From positions 1 to 62,601 of the forward strand of contig JAFTWC010000033.1 in the NCBI GenBank assembly GCA_017465475.1: a DNA stretch of 62,601 nt. The letters are read 5' to 3'. The translations under genes were made by a program, and so were the position numbers. Source of the DNA: Lachnospiraceae bacterium (GTDB lineage Bacteria; Bacillota; Clostridia; Lachnospirales; Lachnospiraceae). A model generated the notes under the pieces. It was not told the origin of the DNA and searched no databases. It was given only the letters and a program-made list of their open reading frames with translations. Shown in pieces: positions 24,866-33,621 of this stretch. Each line of letters begins with the position of its first letter. Position 1 is the first letter of the stretch.

Positions 24866-26470
24866 CTATATATTTTTTGTTTTTGTATAGTTCGGAAGAA
24901 GCTTCGGAGACACCGTTTCGGTATTGATTCCTGCGCTCTCGATTTCCTTTTCAAACTTTTCAATATGTGCAAGAGTAAGCTTACCCAATGTCACATTCTT
25001 TGCCTTCGCTGCTGCATTGATACCTGCGCTTCTTCCGAATACGATAATATCAAGCAAAGAATTACCCATCAAACGGTTCTTACCGTGAATTCCTCCTACA
25101 GCCTCACCTGCAACGAACAGGTTCTGCACGTTGGTGGTCATACCGTCTGCGGTAATGTCGAGACCGCCGTTCTGGTAATGTAAGGTCGGATATACAAGAA
25201 TCGGCTCCTTACGGATATCGATGCCGTACTTTTCGAACATACGCATCATAGCCGGGATTCTCTTCTCGATGGTCCCCTCACCGCCGATTTTTTCAATCAT
25301 CGGTGTATCTAACCATACACCCAAACCGCTTCCGGTGTCAACACCATTCTCTCTTTCGGAGCACTCACGAATAATGGAAGCTGCTGCAACGTCACGGGTT
25401 TCCAACGGATGCATGAATACTTCGCCGTTACCGTTTACAAGCTTAGCTCCTAAGGAACGCACCTTCTCGGTTACAAGGGCACCGAAAATCTGCTCCGGAT
25501 AAGCTACGCCGGTCGGATGATACTGCAAGGTCTCCGCATAAAGAAGCTTTGCGCCAACTCTGTAACCGAGAACCAAACCGTCTGCGGTTGCACCGTAGTG
25601 GTTGGAAGTCGGGAAGCCCTGATAATGCATACGTCCTGCACCACCGGTTGCGATGATAACGGTCTTTGCCTTAGCCACCAGCAATTCCTTGGTTTCCATA
25701 TTCATAAGAACCGCACCTGCAGCATTGCCGTTTTCATCAAGAATTAACTCGATTGCAGCAGTAAAATCGATAACCGGAATGTTACGGTTGAATACTTCAT
25801 CACGAAGGGTTCTCATGATTTCCGCACCGGAATAGTCCTTCGCCGCATGCATACGCTTACGGGAAGTACCGCCGCCGTGGGTGGTTACCATGGTTCCGTC
25901 TGCATCCTTATCAAACTCAACGCCCAAATTGCTCAGCCACTGGATTGCCTCCGGTGCATCGCAAACGAGCTTGGCTAACAACTCTCTCTTTGCTGCAAAA
26001 TGACCGCCACCGAAAGCATCCACAAAGTGAATGGCCGGAGAATCATTCGGCTTATCGGCAGCCTGAATACCGCCCTCTGCCATCATGGTGTTTGCATCAC
26101 CGATACGAAGCTTGGTTACGATCATAACGTCTGCGCCTGCTTCATTTGCTTCGATTGCTGCGGATGCACCTGCACCGCCGCCACCGATAATCAATACATC
26201 GGTTTCGTAATCCGGCTTTGTAAGGTCAACGCTGTCTGCGGTAATACGACTGTGTGCCTGAAGAATCTCTGCAAGCTCTGTCGGTACCTTTTCTCCCTTA
26301 TTCGGACCGATTTTTAACTCAGCAAACTCATCCTTTTTATAGTCCGGATGAAATGCTGCAAGTAAATCTTCCTTCTGCTTTGCAGTCATACGCTCCGGCT
26401 CCAAAGCAATATTTTTCTCTCTTGCTGCTTCAACGGCAGCGATGGATTTCTGAAACTTTTCCGAATACAT
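24866..26470 (-). CDS. frdA: Fumarate reductase flavoprotein subunit, soluble type
   Basis: 534 residues, FAD-dependent reduction of fumarate to succinate. N-terminal extension of ~85 residues, then VLIIGGGGAGASAAIEA (FAD fold). THGGGTSRKRMHAAKD, LQYHPTGVAYPEQ (active-site His), TLHYQNGGLDI and the GKNRLMGNSLLDIIVFGR block match Frd/Sdh/NadB flavoproteins. The position of the FAD-binding His of membrane complex II (SHT) reads ANT (DANTMMAEGG), so FAD should be non-covalent. No classical membrane-anchor gene (frdC/D) is adjacent. It follows frdB by 12 bp. L-aspartate oxidase is the alternative, but the FrdB partner and pathway genes argue for fumarate reductase. Confidence 0.85.
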   Translation of the reverse strand: MYSEKFQKSIAAVEAAREKNIALEPERMTAKQKEDLLAAFHPDYKKDEFAELKIGPNKGEKVPTELAEILQAHSRITADSVDLTKPDYETDVLIIGGGGAGASAAIEANEAGADVMIVTKLRIGDANTMMAEGGIQAADKPNDSPAIHFVDAFGGGHFAAKRELLAKLVCDAPEAIQWLSNLGVEFDKDADGTMVTTHGGGTSRKRMHAAKDYSGAEIMRTLRDEVFNRNIPVIDFTAAIELILDENGNAAGAVLMNMETKELLVAKAKTVIIATGGAGRMHYQGFPTSNHYGATADGLVLGYRVGAKLLYAETLQYHPTGVAYPEQIFGALVTEKVRSLGAKLVNGNGEVFMHPLETRDVAAASIIRECSERENGVDTGSGLGVWLDTPMIEKIGGEGTIEKRIPAMMRMFEKYGIDIRKEPILVYPTLHYQNGGLDITADGMTTNVQNLFVAGEAVGGIHGKNRLMGNSLLDIIVFGRSAGINAAAKAKNVTLGKLTLAHIEKFEKEIESAGINTETVSPKLLPNYTKTKNI

Positions 26471-26482
26471 ATGCCATCCTCC

Positions 26483-27157
26483 TTACTTTTCGATTTCACG
26501 TGTGTTGTAAAGTTCTTTCATTTCCTCAATCGGCTTCTGCATCAAAGCTTCGATTAATTCATTGAAATCACCGTTTTTAATCTCTTTTACACGATCTTCA
26601 AGATGTCCGCAACCCGGTGCAAGATACTTGCCGTTAATTCTTCTTGCAAGCATTGCTACCTGCGGGTGGGAAATTCCTGCCGGGCATCTGGAGGAACATA
26701 CGCCACACATTACACAGTCAAAGGATTCTTCCGCACACTTCTCAAAGTCACCGCGCTGTGCATATGCAATATACTGCATTACGTTTAAGCCCTGGGTACA
26801 GCTCTTGGTACATGCATTACATCCGATACAAGCGTAAATTTCCGGATAAAGCTGCATCATAACAGACTCGGTTACCGGAATATTCTCAATATCATATACC
26901 TGCTTTACAAGCGGGAAGAATGGTAATGTAGCGATGTACATATTGTCCTCAACCTTGGTCTGGCAGGCAAGACAAGCCTTTAATTCCTTGTCTCCCTTAA
27001 TACGGTAAATGGTTGCACAAGCACCACAGAATCCGTTACGGCATCCGCAGCCTCTTACCAGCTGGTAGCCCGCATACTCCATGGCAGTCATAATTGTCAG
27101 GTTTTCCGGCACTTCGTACTTCTTACCGAAAAGAAAAATGCTAACTAATTTCTCCAT
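26483..27157 (-). CDS. frdB: Fumarate reductase iron-sulfur subunit
   Basis: 224 residues. N-terminal plant-type [2Fe-2S] domain (GCGCRNGFCGACATIY ... CLACQTK, about residues 35-75) and two CxxCxxCxxxC motifs (CIGCNACTKSC, about 112; CVMCGVCSSRC, about 149). This resembles SdhB/FrdB and the N-terminal part of methanogen TfrB, but lacks the C-terminal HdrB-like CCG domain of TfrB; a separate hdrB is in the same operon. It would pass electrons to FrdA. The gap to flxA is 12 bp. Confidence 0.85.
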   Translation of the reverse strand: MEKLVSIFLFGKKYEVPENLTIMTAMEYAGYQLVRGCGCRNGFCGACATIYRIKGDKELKACLACQTKVEDNMYIATLPFFPLVKQVYDIENIPVTESVMMQLYPEIYACIGCNACTKSCTQGLNVMQYIAYAQRGDFEKCAEESFDCVMCGVCSSRCPAGISHPQVAMLARRINGKYLAPGCGHLEDRVKEIKNGDFNELIEALMQKPIEEMKELYNTREIEK

Positions 27158-27169
27158 ATTATCTCTCCT

Positions 27170-28003
27170 TTAATACTCATCCGGAAGTTCATCCAGCTCA
27201 TCACAGCGGAATACCGGGCCGTCTTTGCAAACGTATTTAGCGCCTACGTTACATCTTCCGCATTTGCCGACGCCGCACTTCATTCGCAACTCAAGTGTCG
27301 TATAAATCTGGGTCTTGTCAAAGCCCATTGCGCACAAACCTTCTAAGGTAAACTTAATCATGATTGGCGGGCCGCACAAAACCGCAGTTTTATTTGTATC
27401 AAAGCCAAGTTCTTTTACATAGTTCGGTACAAATCCCACATGACCGTCCCAACCTTCCTGCGGGTTATCGATAGTCAGATGAACCTTTACTCCCGCATCG
27501 TTGGACCACTCTTCGATAATCTCCTTGTAATCAAGCAAATCATCTTTGCTTCTGGAACCATATACAATATCAATCTCGCCGTAACGGTCACGATAATGTC
27601 TGCAGTAATTAATTACCGAACGAAGGGGTGCCAAACCTACACCACCTGCAATGAAGAGAAGGTTCTTCCCTGCAAATACATCATCTACCGGGAACGGATT
27701 TCCGTACGGTCCTCTGATGGTAATTTGCTGACCTACTTCTGCCTGATGTAACCACTCGGTTACACATCCGCACTTCTTAATGGAAAACTCCATGTACTCT
27801 TCATTGGTCGGAGAGGAAGTAATAGAAAACATTGCCTCACCTACACCCGGAACGGAAAGCATCGCACACTGTCCCGGACGATGATCAAACGCCTTCTTTC
27901 CATCCGGTGTTACCACACGAAAAGTCTTAATATCCGGCGTATCAATTCTTACATCGGTAATGACACCAATCTTGGGAATTAAAGTATCTTCCATATTATT
28001 CAC
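27170..28003 (-). CDS. flxA: FlxA-like NAD(P)H/FAD oxidoreductase
   Basis: About 277 residues, ferredoxin-reductase fold as in anaerobic sulfite reductase B and PyrK. RPGQCAMLSVPGVGEAMFSI (FAD), IRGPYGNPFP, LFIAGGVGLAPLRSVI (NAD-binding), AVLCGPPIMIKF, and a C-terminal [2Fe-2S] motif (MKCGVGKCGRCNVGAKYVC). In the Flx-Hdr complexes described in Desulfovibrio this subunit oxidises NADH. The GTG at 28003 is preferred (GGAGGG 7 nt upstream); it overlaps the stop of flxB. Confidence 0.85.
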   Translation of the reverse strand: MNNMEDTLIPKIGVITDVRIDTPDIKTFRVVTPDGKKAFDHRPGQCAMLSVPGVGEAMFSITSSPTNEEYMEFSIKKCGCVTEWLHQAEVGQQITIRGPYGNPFPVDDVFAGKNLLFIAGGVGLAPLRSVINYCRHYRDRYGEIDIVYGSRSKDDLLDYKEIIEEWSNDAGVKVHLTIDNPQEGWDGHVGFVPNYVKELGFDTNKTAVLCGPPIMIKFTLEGLCAMGFDKTQIYTTLELRMKCGVGKCGRCNVGAKYVCKDGPVFRCDELDELPDEY

Positions 28004-29024
28004 TTGCTTTCCCTCCAATCTTTTTCATTACTTTTACGATATTCATGGATATCGGACACTTAGACAAGCAACGGCCGCAACCTACGCAACTGAACAATCC
28101 GTCGTTGTTTTCCGGATAATACACCAGCTTGTGCATAAAGCGCTGACGGAACCGTTCTTTCTGGGTAAGTCTGTTGTTTCCGTGTGCCATCTTGGTAAAC
28201 TCGGAATACATACAGGAGTCCCAACATCTGTATCGAATCACACCGTTTCCGGTGTTAAAATCCTTAATATCATAACACTGACAAGTCGGGCAAACGAAAG
28301 TACAGGTTCCGCATCCGAGGCAGGCCTGAGAAAGCTCATCCCATTCCGGAGCATCAAAAAGTTCCTTGGTCTTACCGCCACCGAATCCATCGGTAGTCAG
28401 GTCTTTCAGCGGAAGCTTGTTCATGATAGCGGCAATCTTTTCCTTCTGTGCGTTTACCGTCTCTTCTCCGCACTCCTCGGTCAAACCGGAAAGCTTGCTC
28501 ATAAGAGCCTCGCCCTTCTCGGTATTCGCACGGAAGAACACTTCGGTTTCGGTCTTCCATATGGAAACATCTCCGGCCGGTTCCGCCGGATTGATACCGA
28601 AGGTCTGGCAGAAACAGGTTTCTGCCGGTCTGCCGCAGGCAACGGCAACAATGGTACCGTGCTGACGCTTAGACGCATAGTAACTGTCTACCGGCTCCTT
28701 TATGAAGACTCTGTCCAGTACCTCAAAGCTCTTTACATCACAAGCCCGTACACCAAACACTACAAAATCTTCCATTTCGCTTCTGGTATCAATAACCTCG
28801 ATATTTTTACCGGAGGTCTTAAACTCCATTAAATCTTCGGTCTGCGGAAAGAAGAAATCCTTCGGACTTTTCACCGTATTTAAGGCATTACTCCAGGTAA
28901 GACCCTCTTCCCACTTGGTATAGGTAGCTGCTCCGTCGGTTCCGTCTACCGGAAGATAGAGGGAAGCTGCCTTGGAAATTTCTGCAAACACAGAATTAAT
29001 TGAATCAAGAGAACATTTACGCAT
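27996..29024 (-). CDS. flxB: FlxB-like [4Fe-4S] protein (AsrA-like)
   Basis: About 342 residues. FGVRACDVKSFEVLDRVF and GRPAETCFCQTFGI in the N-terminal part, then two ferredoxin motifs (CLGCGTCTFVCP, about residue 231, and CVGCGRCLSKCP, about 316). The pattern matches sulfite reductase subunit A-like proteins, which occur as FlxB next to FlxA. No siroheme-binding subunit (AsrC) is present, which argues against sulfite reduction. AGGAGG before the ATG at 29024; overlaps flxC by 8 bp. Confidence 0.8.
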   Translation of the reverse strand: MRKCSLDSINSVFAEISKAASLYLPVDGTDGAATYTKWEEGLTWSNALNTVKSPKDFFFPQTEDLMEFKTSGKNIEVIDTRSEMEDFVVFGVRACDVKSFEVLDRVFIKEPVDSYYASKRQHGTIVAVACGRPAETCFCQTFGINPAEPAGDVSIWKTETEVFFRANTEKGEALMSKLSGLTEECGEETVNAQKEKIAAIMNKLPLKDLTTDGFGGGKTKELFDAPEWDELSQACLGCGTCTFVCPTCQCYDIKDFNTGNGVIRYRCWDSCMYSEFTKMAHGNNRLTQKERFRQRFMHKLVYYPENNDGLFSCVGCGRCLSKCPISMNIVKVMKKIGGKASE

Positions 29025-30015
29025 TGGTATCCCTCCTGTCAAAAACTTCACCCGGTTCCAAATCCTCTGTGGTATAATCCACAAGCGGAGCACGGGAACC
29101 AACCTCGGCACCTGCCTGATACTCTCCGTAGAACTCGTTCATATCCTTAATGAATTTACGGTTTAATAAGTGAAGCGGAATATTCTGCGGACATACTCTG
29201 GAACACTCGCCGCAATCGGTGCAACGACCTGCCACGTGGTATGCTCTGATAATGTGGAACATCTTTTCCTCAAAGCTGTTTGCCGGAGCCTTATTCTCCA
29301 CACCGGAATTCGGGTTATCGAATACACACTTCTCACAGGTACATGCCGGACATGCATCACGACATGCGTTACAGCGGATACAACGGGAAAGCTCGTTTTG
29401 CCAGAATGCAAATCTCTCGTCCGGAGTCATTGCCTCTAACTTTTCAACTTCGTCAAAACGATTGGAGTCGATCACTTCGCCTTCCTCGCCTAATAATTCA
29501 TCATATGCAACATGCTTCTTACTCTTGCAGTTTACACATCTTTCAGCAAGCACCTCTGCCGTAGCAACCTCCACCGGCTGCTCCTCATAAAGAGTAGTAA
29601 CCAAAAGCTTGTCGCCGCCGCAATCAACGGAAGAGATTCCCTCACCGCAGATTGCCTTTACCTTTGCGATATCTACCATCCCTTCACACGGAATACCCAC
29701 GGCATATACCTTTTCTCTGTCGAATCTGTGCTCGGTTAACAACTGATTGAAGCTGTAAGTGTCACACGGCTTCAAGAACACCAGCATCTTGCCTTCCAGA
29801 CGATCCATCTTTGCTACAAGATACTTGGAGAAGTTCGCACCACAGAAATCGTTCCATACAAAATTCTCTTTTAACTCTGCCTCAGTCTTAAACACTGCCG
29901 GAGTAACGTCGTAATCGAACTCACCCTTACTCCAACCGAGTACAGCCGTTACAGTTCCGTCTGCGAGCAGAGAAACTGCTTTGTCTAATAATTGATCACG
30001 TGTTATCGTTTGCAT
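29017..30015 (-). CDS. flxC: FlxC-like [4Fe-4S] protein
   Basis: 332 residues. The N-terminal part (FLKPCDTYSFNQLLTEHRF, VYAVGIPCEGMVDIAK) resembles the F420-hydrogenase/dehydrogenase beta-subunit fold. A C-rich middle (RCVNCKSKKHVAYDE) is followed by CIRCNACRDACPACTCEKC (about residue 213) and CTDCGECSRVCP (about 267). It probably conducts electrons between the NADH-oxidising FlxA and HdrA. It overlaps mvhD by 13 bp and flxB by 8 bp, suggesting coupled translation of complex subunits. Confidence 0.78.
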   Translation of the reverse strand: MQTITRDQLLDKAVSLLADGTVTAVLGWSKGEFDYDVTPAVFKTEAELKENFVWNDFCGANFSKYLVAKMDRLEGKMLVFLKPCDTYSFNQLLTEHRFDREKVYAVGIPCEGMVDIAKVKAICGEGISSVDCGGDKLLVTTLYEEQPVEVATAEVLAERCVNCKSKKHVAYDELLGEEGEVIDSNRFDEVEKLEAMTPDERFAFWQNELSRCIRCNACRDACPACTCEKCVFDNPNSGVENKAPANSFEEKMFHIIRAYHVAGRCTDCGECSRVCPQNIPLHLLNRKFIKDMNEFYGEYQAGAEVGSRAPLVDYTTEDLEPGEVFDRRDTNA

Positions 30016-30437
30016 CGCAGGTCCTCCAATCTCTTATTCGGTCCGAGAGCCGTTACCTTTTCCACGAAATCGTTCATGGTAGCGGCAAACTTTGCGCCTT
30101 CTGCTGCGGATACCCATTCCACACGGGTACGTTCCTTCTCAATTCCGAGGAAATCAAGCATGGAAAACAATGCAGCCATACGGCGACGTGTATAATAGTT
30201 ACCGGACGTATAATGACAGTCGCCCGGATGACAACCGCAAAGGATGACTCCGTCCGCACCTCTCTGGAATGCGCGTAAAATGAACATCGGATTTACACGA
30301 CAGGAGCAAGGTACGCGGATGATTTTTACATCTGCCGGATAGTTCAGGCGGTTGTTACCTGCAAGGTCTGCGCCTGCATAAGAACACCAGTTACAGCAAA
30401 ACGCAACAATTAACGGTTTAAATTCATTTACTTGCAT
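30003..30437 (-). CDS. mvhD: MvhD/FlxD-type electron-transfer subunit
   Basis: 144 residues. The [2Fe-2S] cysteines are seen in AFCCNWCSYAGADLAG, IRVPCSCRVNPMFIL and ILCGCHPGDCHYTSGN, the MvhD signature. In methanogens MvhD links the hydrogenase to HdrA; in bacteria FlxD links FlxABC to HdrA. No [NiFe]-hydrogenase large subunit is nearby, so NADH through FlxA is the likely donor. GGAGG upstream of the ATG at 30437. Confidence 0.9.
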   Translation of the reverse strand: MQVNEFKPLIVAFCCNWCSYAGADLAGNNRLNYPADVKIIRVPCSCRVNPMFILRAFQRGADGVILCGCHPGDCHYTSGNYYTRRRMAALFSMLDFLGIEKERTRVEWVSAAEGAKFAATMNDFVEKVTALGPNKRLEDLRCKR

Positions 30438-32422
30438 ATTGCATCCACCTCCGCCATAATTTGATTATTTGCAAAGCCTCTTAAGTCCATAGCACCGGAC
30501 GGACATGCAACCGTACAACATCCGCATCCCTGACATACTGCCGGATTTACGGAAGCCACTCTTCTTACCTTCGTAGTTCTGTCAGGCATACGGAATTCCT
30601 TATCCACATAAGTAATTGCACCGTACGGACATACACGCTCACAGGAAGAACAGCCGTTACACATAAGCTCATTGGAACTTGCCACACACGGGTTGCCGGT
30701 AAGCTTATCCTTTGCAAGGAGGCCGATTACCTTAGAAGCTGCCGCACCTGCCTGGGAAACGGTTTCCGGTATATCCTTCGGTCCCTGACATGCACCGGAT
30801 AAAAATACACCTGCTGTCGGGCTTTCTACCGGTCTTAACTTCGGATGTGCCTCTGTGAAGAAGTCGTTGGTATCCATACTTGCGGTCAACATGGTAGCTA
30901 ACGGGCGGGCAGTCTGATCCGGCTCAATAGCAGCTGCCAATACCACAAGGTCTGCATCAATATGAAGCTGCTTGTTTGCAATAAGATCGGAAGCCTGTAC
31001 CTTTAACTTCTTGCCCTCCGGAGTTACCTTACCTACCATACCCTTCACATACTTCACGCCGTATTCTTCTACTGCACGGCGATAGAACTCGTCAAAGTTC
31101 TTACCCGGGGTTCTGACATCGATATAGAATACATATACCTCGGTATCCGGATATTTATCTCTGGTTAACATCGCATGCTTTGCGGTGTACATACAACAAA
31201 TCTTGGAACAGTATTCCTTACCCTTTTCCGCACAGGAATCACAACGGGAACCTACGCACTGTACAAATACAATGGTATGCGGATGCTCATGGTCGGACGG
31301 ACGAAGTAACTTTCCGGCAGTCGGACCTGCAGCGTTGGTCAAACGCTCGAACTCAAGAGAAGTAATAACGTCCTTGGACTGATTGTAAGCAAACTCATCA
31401 AACTTCTCCATGCTGATCGGATTGAAACCGGTTGCAACAACAATTGCGCCGTACTTCTCTTCGATGTATTCGTCCTTCTGGGTGTAATCAATAGCTCCTG
31501 CTGCACAAACCTTCGCACAAAGACCACACTTACCGTTCTTAAGCATGTTACATGCATTCGGGTCAATGGTGGCCACCTTCGGTACTGCCTGAGCAAACGG
31601 AATGTAGATCGCACTGCGGTTATCCATACCAAGGTTGAACTCGTTCGGAACCTTTTTCATCGGACACTTCTCTACACAGGCACCGCAACCGGTACAAATA
31701 TCTTCTTTTACAAAACGGGCATTTTTCTTAATTGTAACATCGAAGTTACCTACAAAGCCCTTTACATCTGTTACTTCACTGTAAGAGAAAATACGAATCT
31801 TTTCATTCTGTGCCACATCTACCATCTTCGGGGTCAAAATACAAGCTGCACAGTCCAAAGTCGGGAATGTCTTATCAAGCTGTGCCATCTTACCACCGAT
31901 GGTCGGCTTCTTCTCTACAATATCTACTTCAAATCCCGCATCCGCAATATCAAGTGCAGTCTGAATACCGGCAATACCGCCGCCGATTACAAGCGCACGC
32001 TTCGTTACCGGAGACTCACCCGGAGTAAGTGGGGTGTTTAAATTCACTTTCGCAACGGCAGCCTTACCGAGGATAATTGCCTTCTCGGTACCTGTCATCA
32101 TATCCTTGTGAACCCAGGAACACTGTTCTCTGATGTTCGCAATTTCTACCATGTACGGATTCAATCCTGCCGCAGCTGCGGTCTTACGGAAGGTTGCTTC
32201 ATGCATTCTCGGAGAACAGGAACATACTACGATACCGGTCAGATTATGCTCTTTTACCGCATCGATAATCATATTCTGTCCTGCCTGGGAACACATATAT
32301 TGATAATTGGTGGAAAAGACAACTCCCGGCTCGTTCTTTAACGCTTCGGATACTGCCTGCACATCAACCGTGCCTGCAATGTTACTTCCGCACCAACATA
32401 CAAAAACGCCAACTCTTTGCAT
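30428..32422 (-). CDS. hdrA: Heterodisulfide reductase-like subunit A (bifurcating flavoprotein)
   Basis: About 664 residues. N-terminal FVCWCGSNIAG and VVCSCSPRMHEATF, an FAD domain (RALVIGGGIAGIQTALDIAD), the TLDCAACILTPKM motif, ferredoxin motifs in the middle (CTGCGACVEKCP, CGLCAKVCAAG) and at the C-terminus (CNGCSSCERVCP, CQGCGCCTVACP). HdrA carries the bifurcating FAD: electrons from MvhD/Flx are split between ferredoxin and the HdrBC branch. The ATG at 32422 follows AAGGAGG; an upstream in-frame extension overlaps hdrC and is disregarded. Confidence 0.92.
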   Translation of the reverse strand: MQRVGVFVCWCGSNIAGTVDVQAVSEALKNEPGVVFSTNYQYMCSQAGQNMIIDAVKEHNLTGIVVCSCSPRMHEATFRKTAAAAGLNPYMVEIANIREQCSWVHKDMMTGTEKAIILGKAAVAKVNLNTPLTPGESPVTKRALVIGGGIAGIQTALDIADAGFEVDIVEKKPTIGGKMAQLDKTFPTLDCAACILTPKMVDVAQNEKIRIFSYSEVTDVKGFVGNFDVTIKKNARFVKEDICTGCGACVEKCPMKKVPNEFNLGMDNRSAIYIPFAQAVPKVATIDPNACNMLKNGKCGLCAKVCAAGAIDYTQKDEYIEEKYGAIVVATGFNPISMEKFDEFAYNQSKDVITSLEFERLTNAAGPTAGKLLRPSDHEHPHTIVFVQCVGSRCDSCAEKGKEYCSKICCMYTAKHAMLTRDKYPDTEVYVFYIDVRTPGKNFDEFYRRAVEEYGVKYVKGMVGKVTPEGKKLKVQASDLIANKQLHIDADLVVLAAAIEPDQTARPLATMLTASMDTNDFFTEAHPKLRPVESPTAGVFLSGACQGPKDIPETVSQAGAAASKVIGLLAKDKLTGNPCVASSNELMCNGCSSCERVCPYGAITYVDKEFRMPDRTTKVRRVASVNPAVCQGCGCCTVACPSGAMDLRGFANNQIMAEVDAICK

Positions 32423-32435
32423 TTGCCTTTCCTCC

Positions 32436-32822
32436 TTACTTACTGTACTTTCTGAACGCACTAACAATTGCCTGCTGCGGCATCTCGTCATCTAATAATG
32501 CCGGAACATCATTTGCAGTCATATGATTTGCGCCCTGCTTCCGAATGGCCGTTAACCGAACTGCTTCCACAAGCTTCGCCGGCTCTACCCCTCTCGGGCA
32601 ACGCTCGATACATGCAAAGCAGGATAAGCACTTATATAACGACTCGGACTTAAGAAGCGGTTCAATATCTCCGCTCTCTACCATATTTACAAACTGATGC
32701 GGATGATATTCCATCTCATCGTATGCCGGACAGGATGCGGAACACTTACCGCAACGCATACACTTGCTCGGATTCACTCCGCTCATACGAATAATTTCTT
32801 CCTGAAGATACGTCTTATGCAT
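32436..32822 (-). CDS. hdrC: Heterodisulfide reductase-like subunit C
   Basis: 128 residues, two [4Fe-4S] motifs (CMRCGKCSASCPAYDE, about residue 21; CLSCFACIERCPRG, about 64). It connects HdrA to HdrB. The start is supported by AGGAGG. It overlaps hdrB by 8 bp and ends 13 bp before the hdrA start. Confidence 0.9.
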   Translation of the reverse strand: MHKTYLQEEIIRMSGVNPSKCMRCGKCSASCPAYDEMEYHPHQFVNMVESGDIEPLLKSESLYKCLSCFACIERCPRGVEPAKLVEAVRLTAIRKQGANHMTANDVPALLDDEMPQQAIVSAFRKYSK

Positions 32823-33606
32823 TGGTATCCTCCTTTACTCCGAGGGCTTCCGCCAAAAGCTCGGTGAAATAAACTACCGGAATGTCTGTGCCGTTTTTCA
32901 TCAGGTTATAGCGGCAAAGCGGACATGCGGTAATAATCATCTCCGCACCGGCAGCCTTTGCGTTCTCAACCACTTCATTGCTGTTTTTCTTTGCAAGTTC
33001 CGGGCTTTCCATTGCGATATAACCGCCGCAACATTCGTTACGCTTTGCATATACCACCGGAGTTGCACCCAGGGCTGCAATCAAATCCTCCATAATGGTC
33101 GGATTCTCTGCATCATCCATCTGCATTACCTTACTCGGTCTTAACAACAGACAGCCGTAATATGCAGCAATCTTCTTACCGGTTAACGCATTGACTACCT
33201 TTTCCTTTACGGCATCAAAGCCCACCATGTCACGAAGCATTTCCAGATAGTGAACTACCTCTGCCTCACCGGCATACGGGGTTTCGTTTGCCATGTATCT
33301 GTTTACCTTATCGGCAAATTCCTTCTCGTTCTGCATCGCATGGTTCGTCTGCTTAATCACATTATGACAGGCGGAGCATACGGTAACAAGCGGCTGTTCC
33401 TTCTCTGCGGCCTCTTTTAATGCGCGAACGGAAGAAAGCTTTGTTGCCACTTCGTTCTTTGCGGTTGTAAACACACCGCCGCAACACTGCCAATTCTCGA
33501 TTTCTTCAAGGGTAACACCTAAAGCTTCGGCAGACTTGTACGCATAGGTATCTAAGTCTTTTGCCTTATTCTTTAAGGTACACCCCGGGAAATAACTAAC
33601 TTTCAT
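32815..33606 (-). CDS. hdrB: Heterodisulfide reductase-like subunit B
   Basis: 263 residues with two CCG domains: FPGCTLKNK, NWQCCGG, CSACHN in the first, and YGCLLLRP, NECCGGYIA, CPLCRYN in the second. These bind the non-cubane [4Fe-4S] clusters that cleave heterodisulfides in methanogens. What the high-potential acceptor is here is open. No DsrC gene, the proposed bacterial partner, is in the window; fumarate reductase genes in the same operon make fumarate, via FrdB, the best candidate. Confidence 0.9.
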   Translation of the reverse strand: MKVSYFPGCTLKNKAKDLDTYAYKSAEALGVTLEEIENWQCCGGVFTTAKNEVATKLSSVRALKEAAEKEQPLVTVCSACHNVIKQTNHAMQNEKEFADKVNRYMANETPYAGEAEVVHYLEMLRDMVGFDAVKEKVVNALTGKKIAAYYGCLLLRPSKVMQMDDAENPTIMEDLIAALGATPVVYAKRNECCGGYIAMESPELAKKNSNEVVENAKAAGAEMIITACPLCRYNLMKNGTDIPVVYFTELLAEALGVKEDTNA

Positions 33607-33621
33607 CTCATTACCTCCAGT

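Noticed and set aside
24866-26470. L-aspartate oxidase (NadB)
   Set aside because: The flavoprotein fold and non-covalent FAD would fit, but nadA/nadC are absent and a dedicated FrdB-like subunit and C4 pathway genes are adjacent.
27996-29024. Anaerobic sulfite reductase AsrAB
   Set aside because: FlxA/FlxB-like proteins resemble AsrB/AsrA, but there is no siroheme subunit AsrC, and HdrABC plus MvhD adjoin, so the Flx reading is better.
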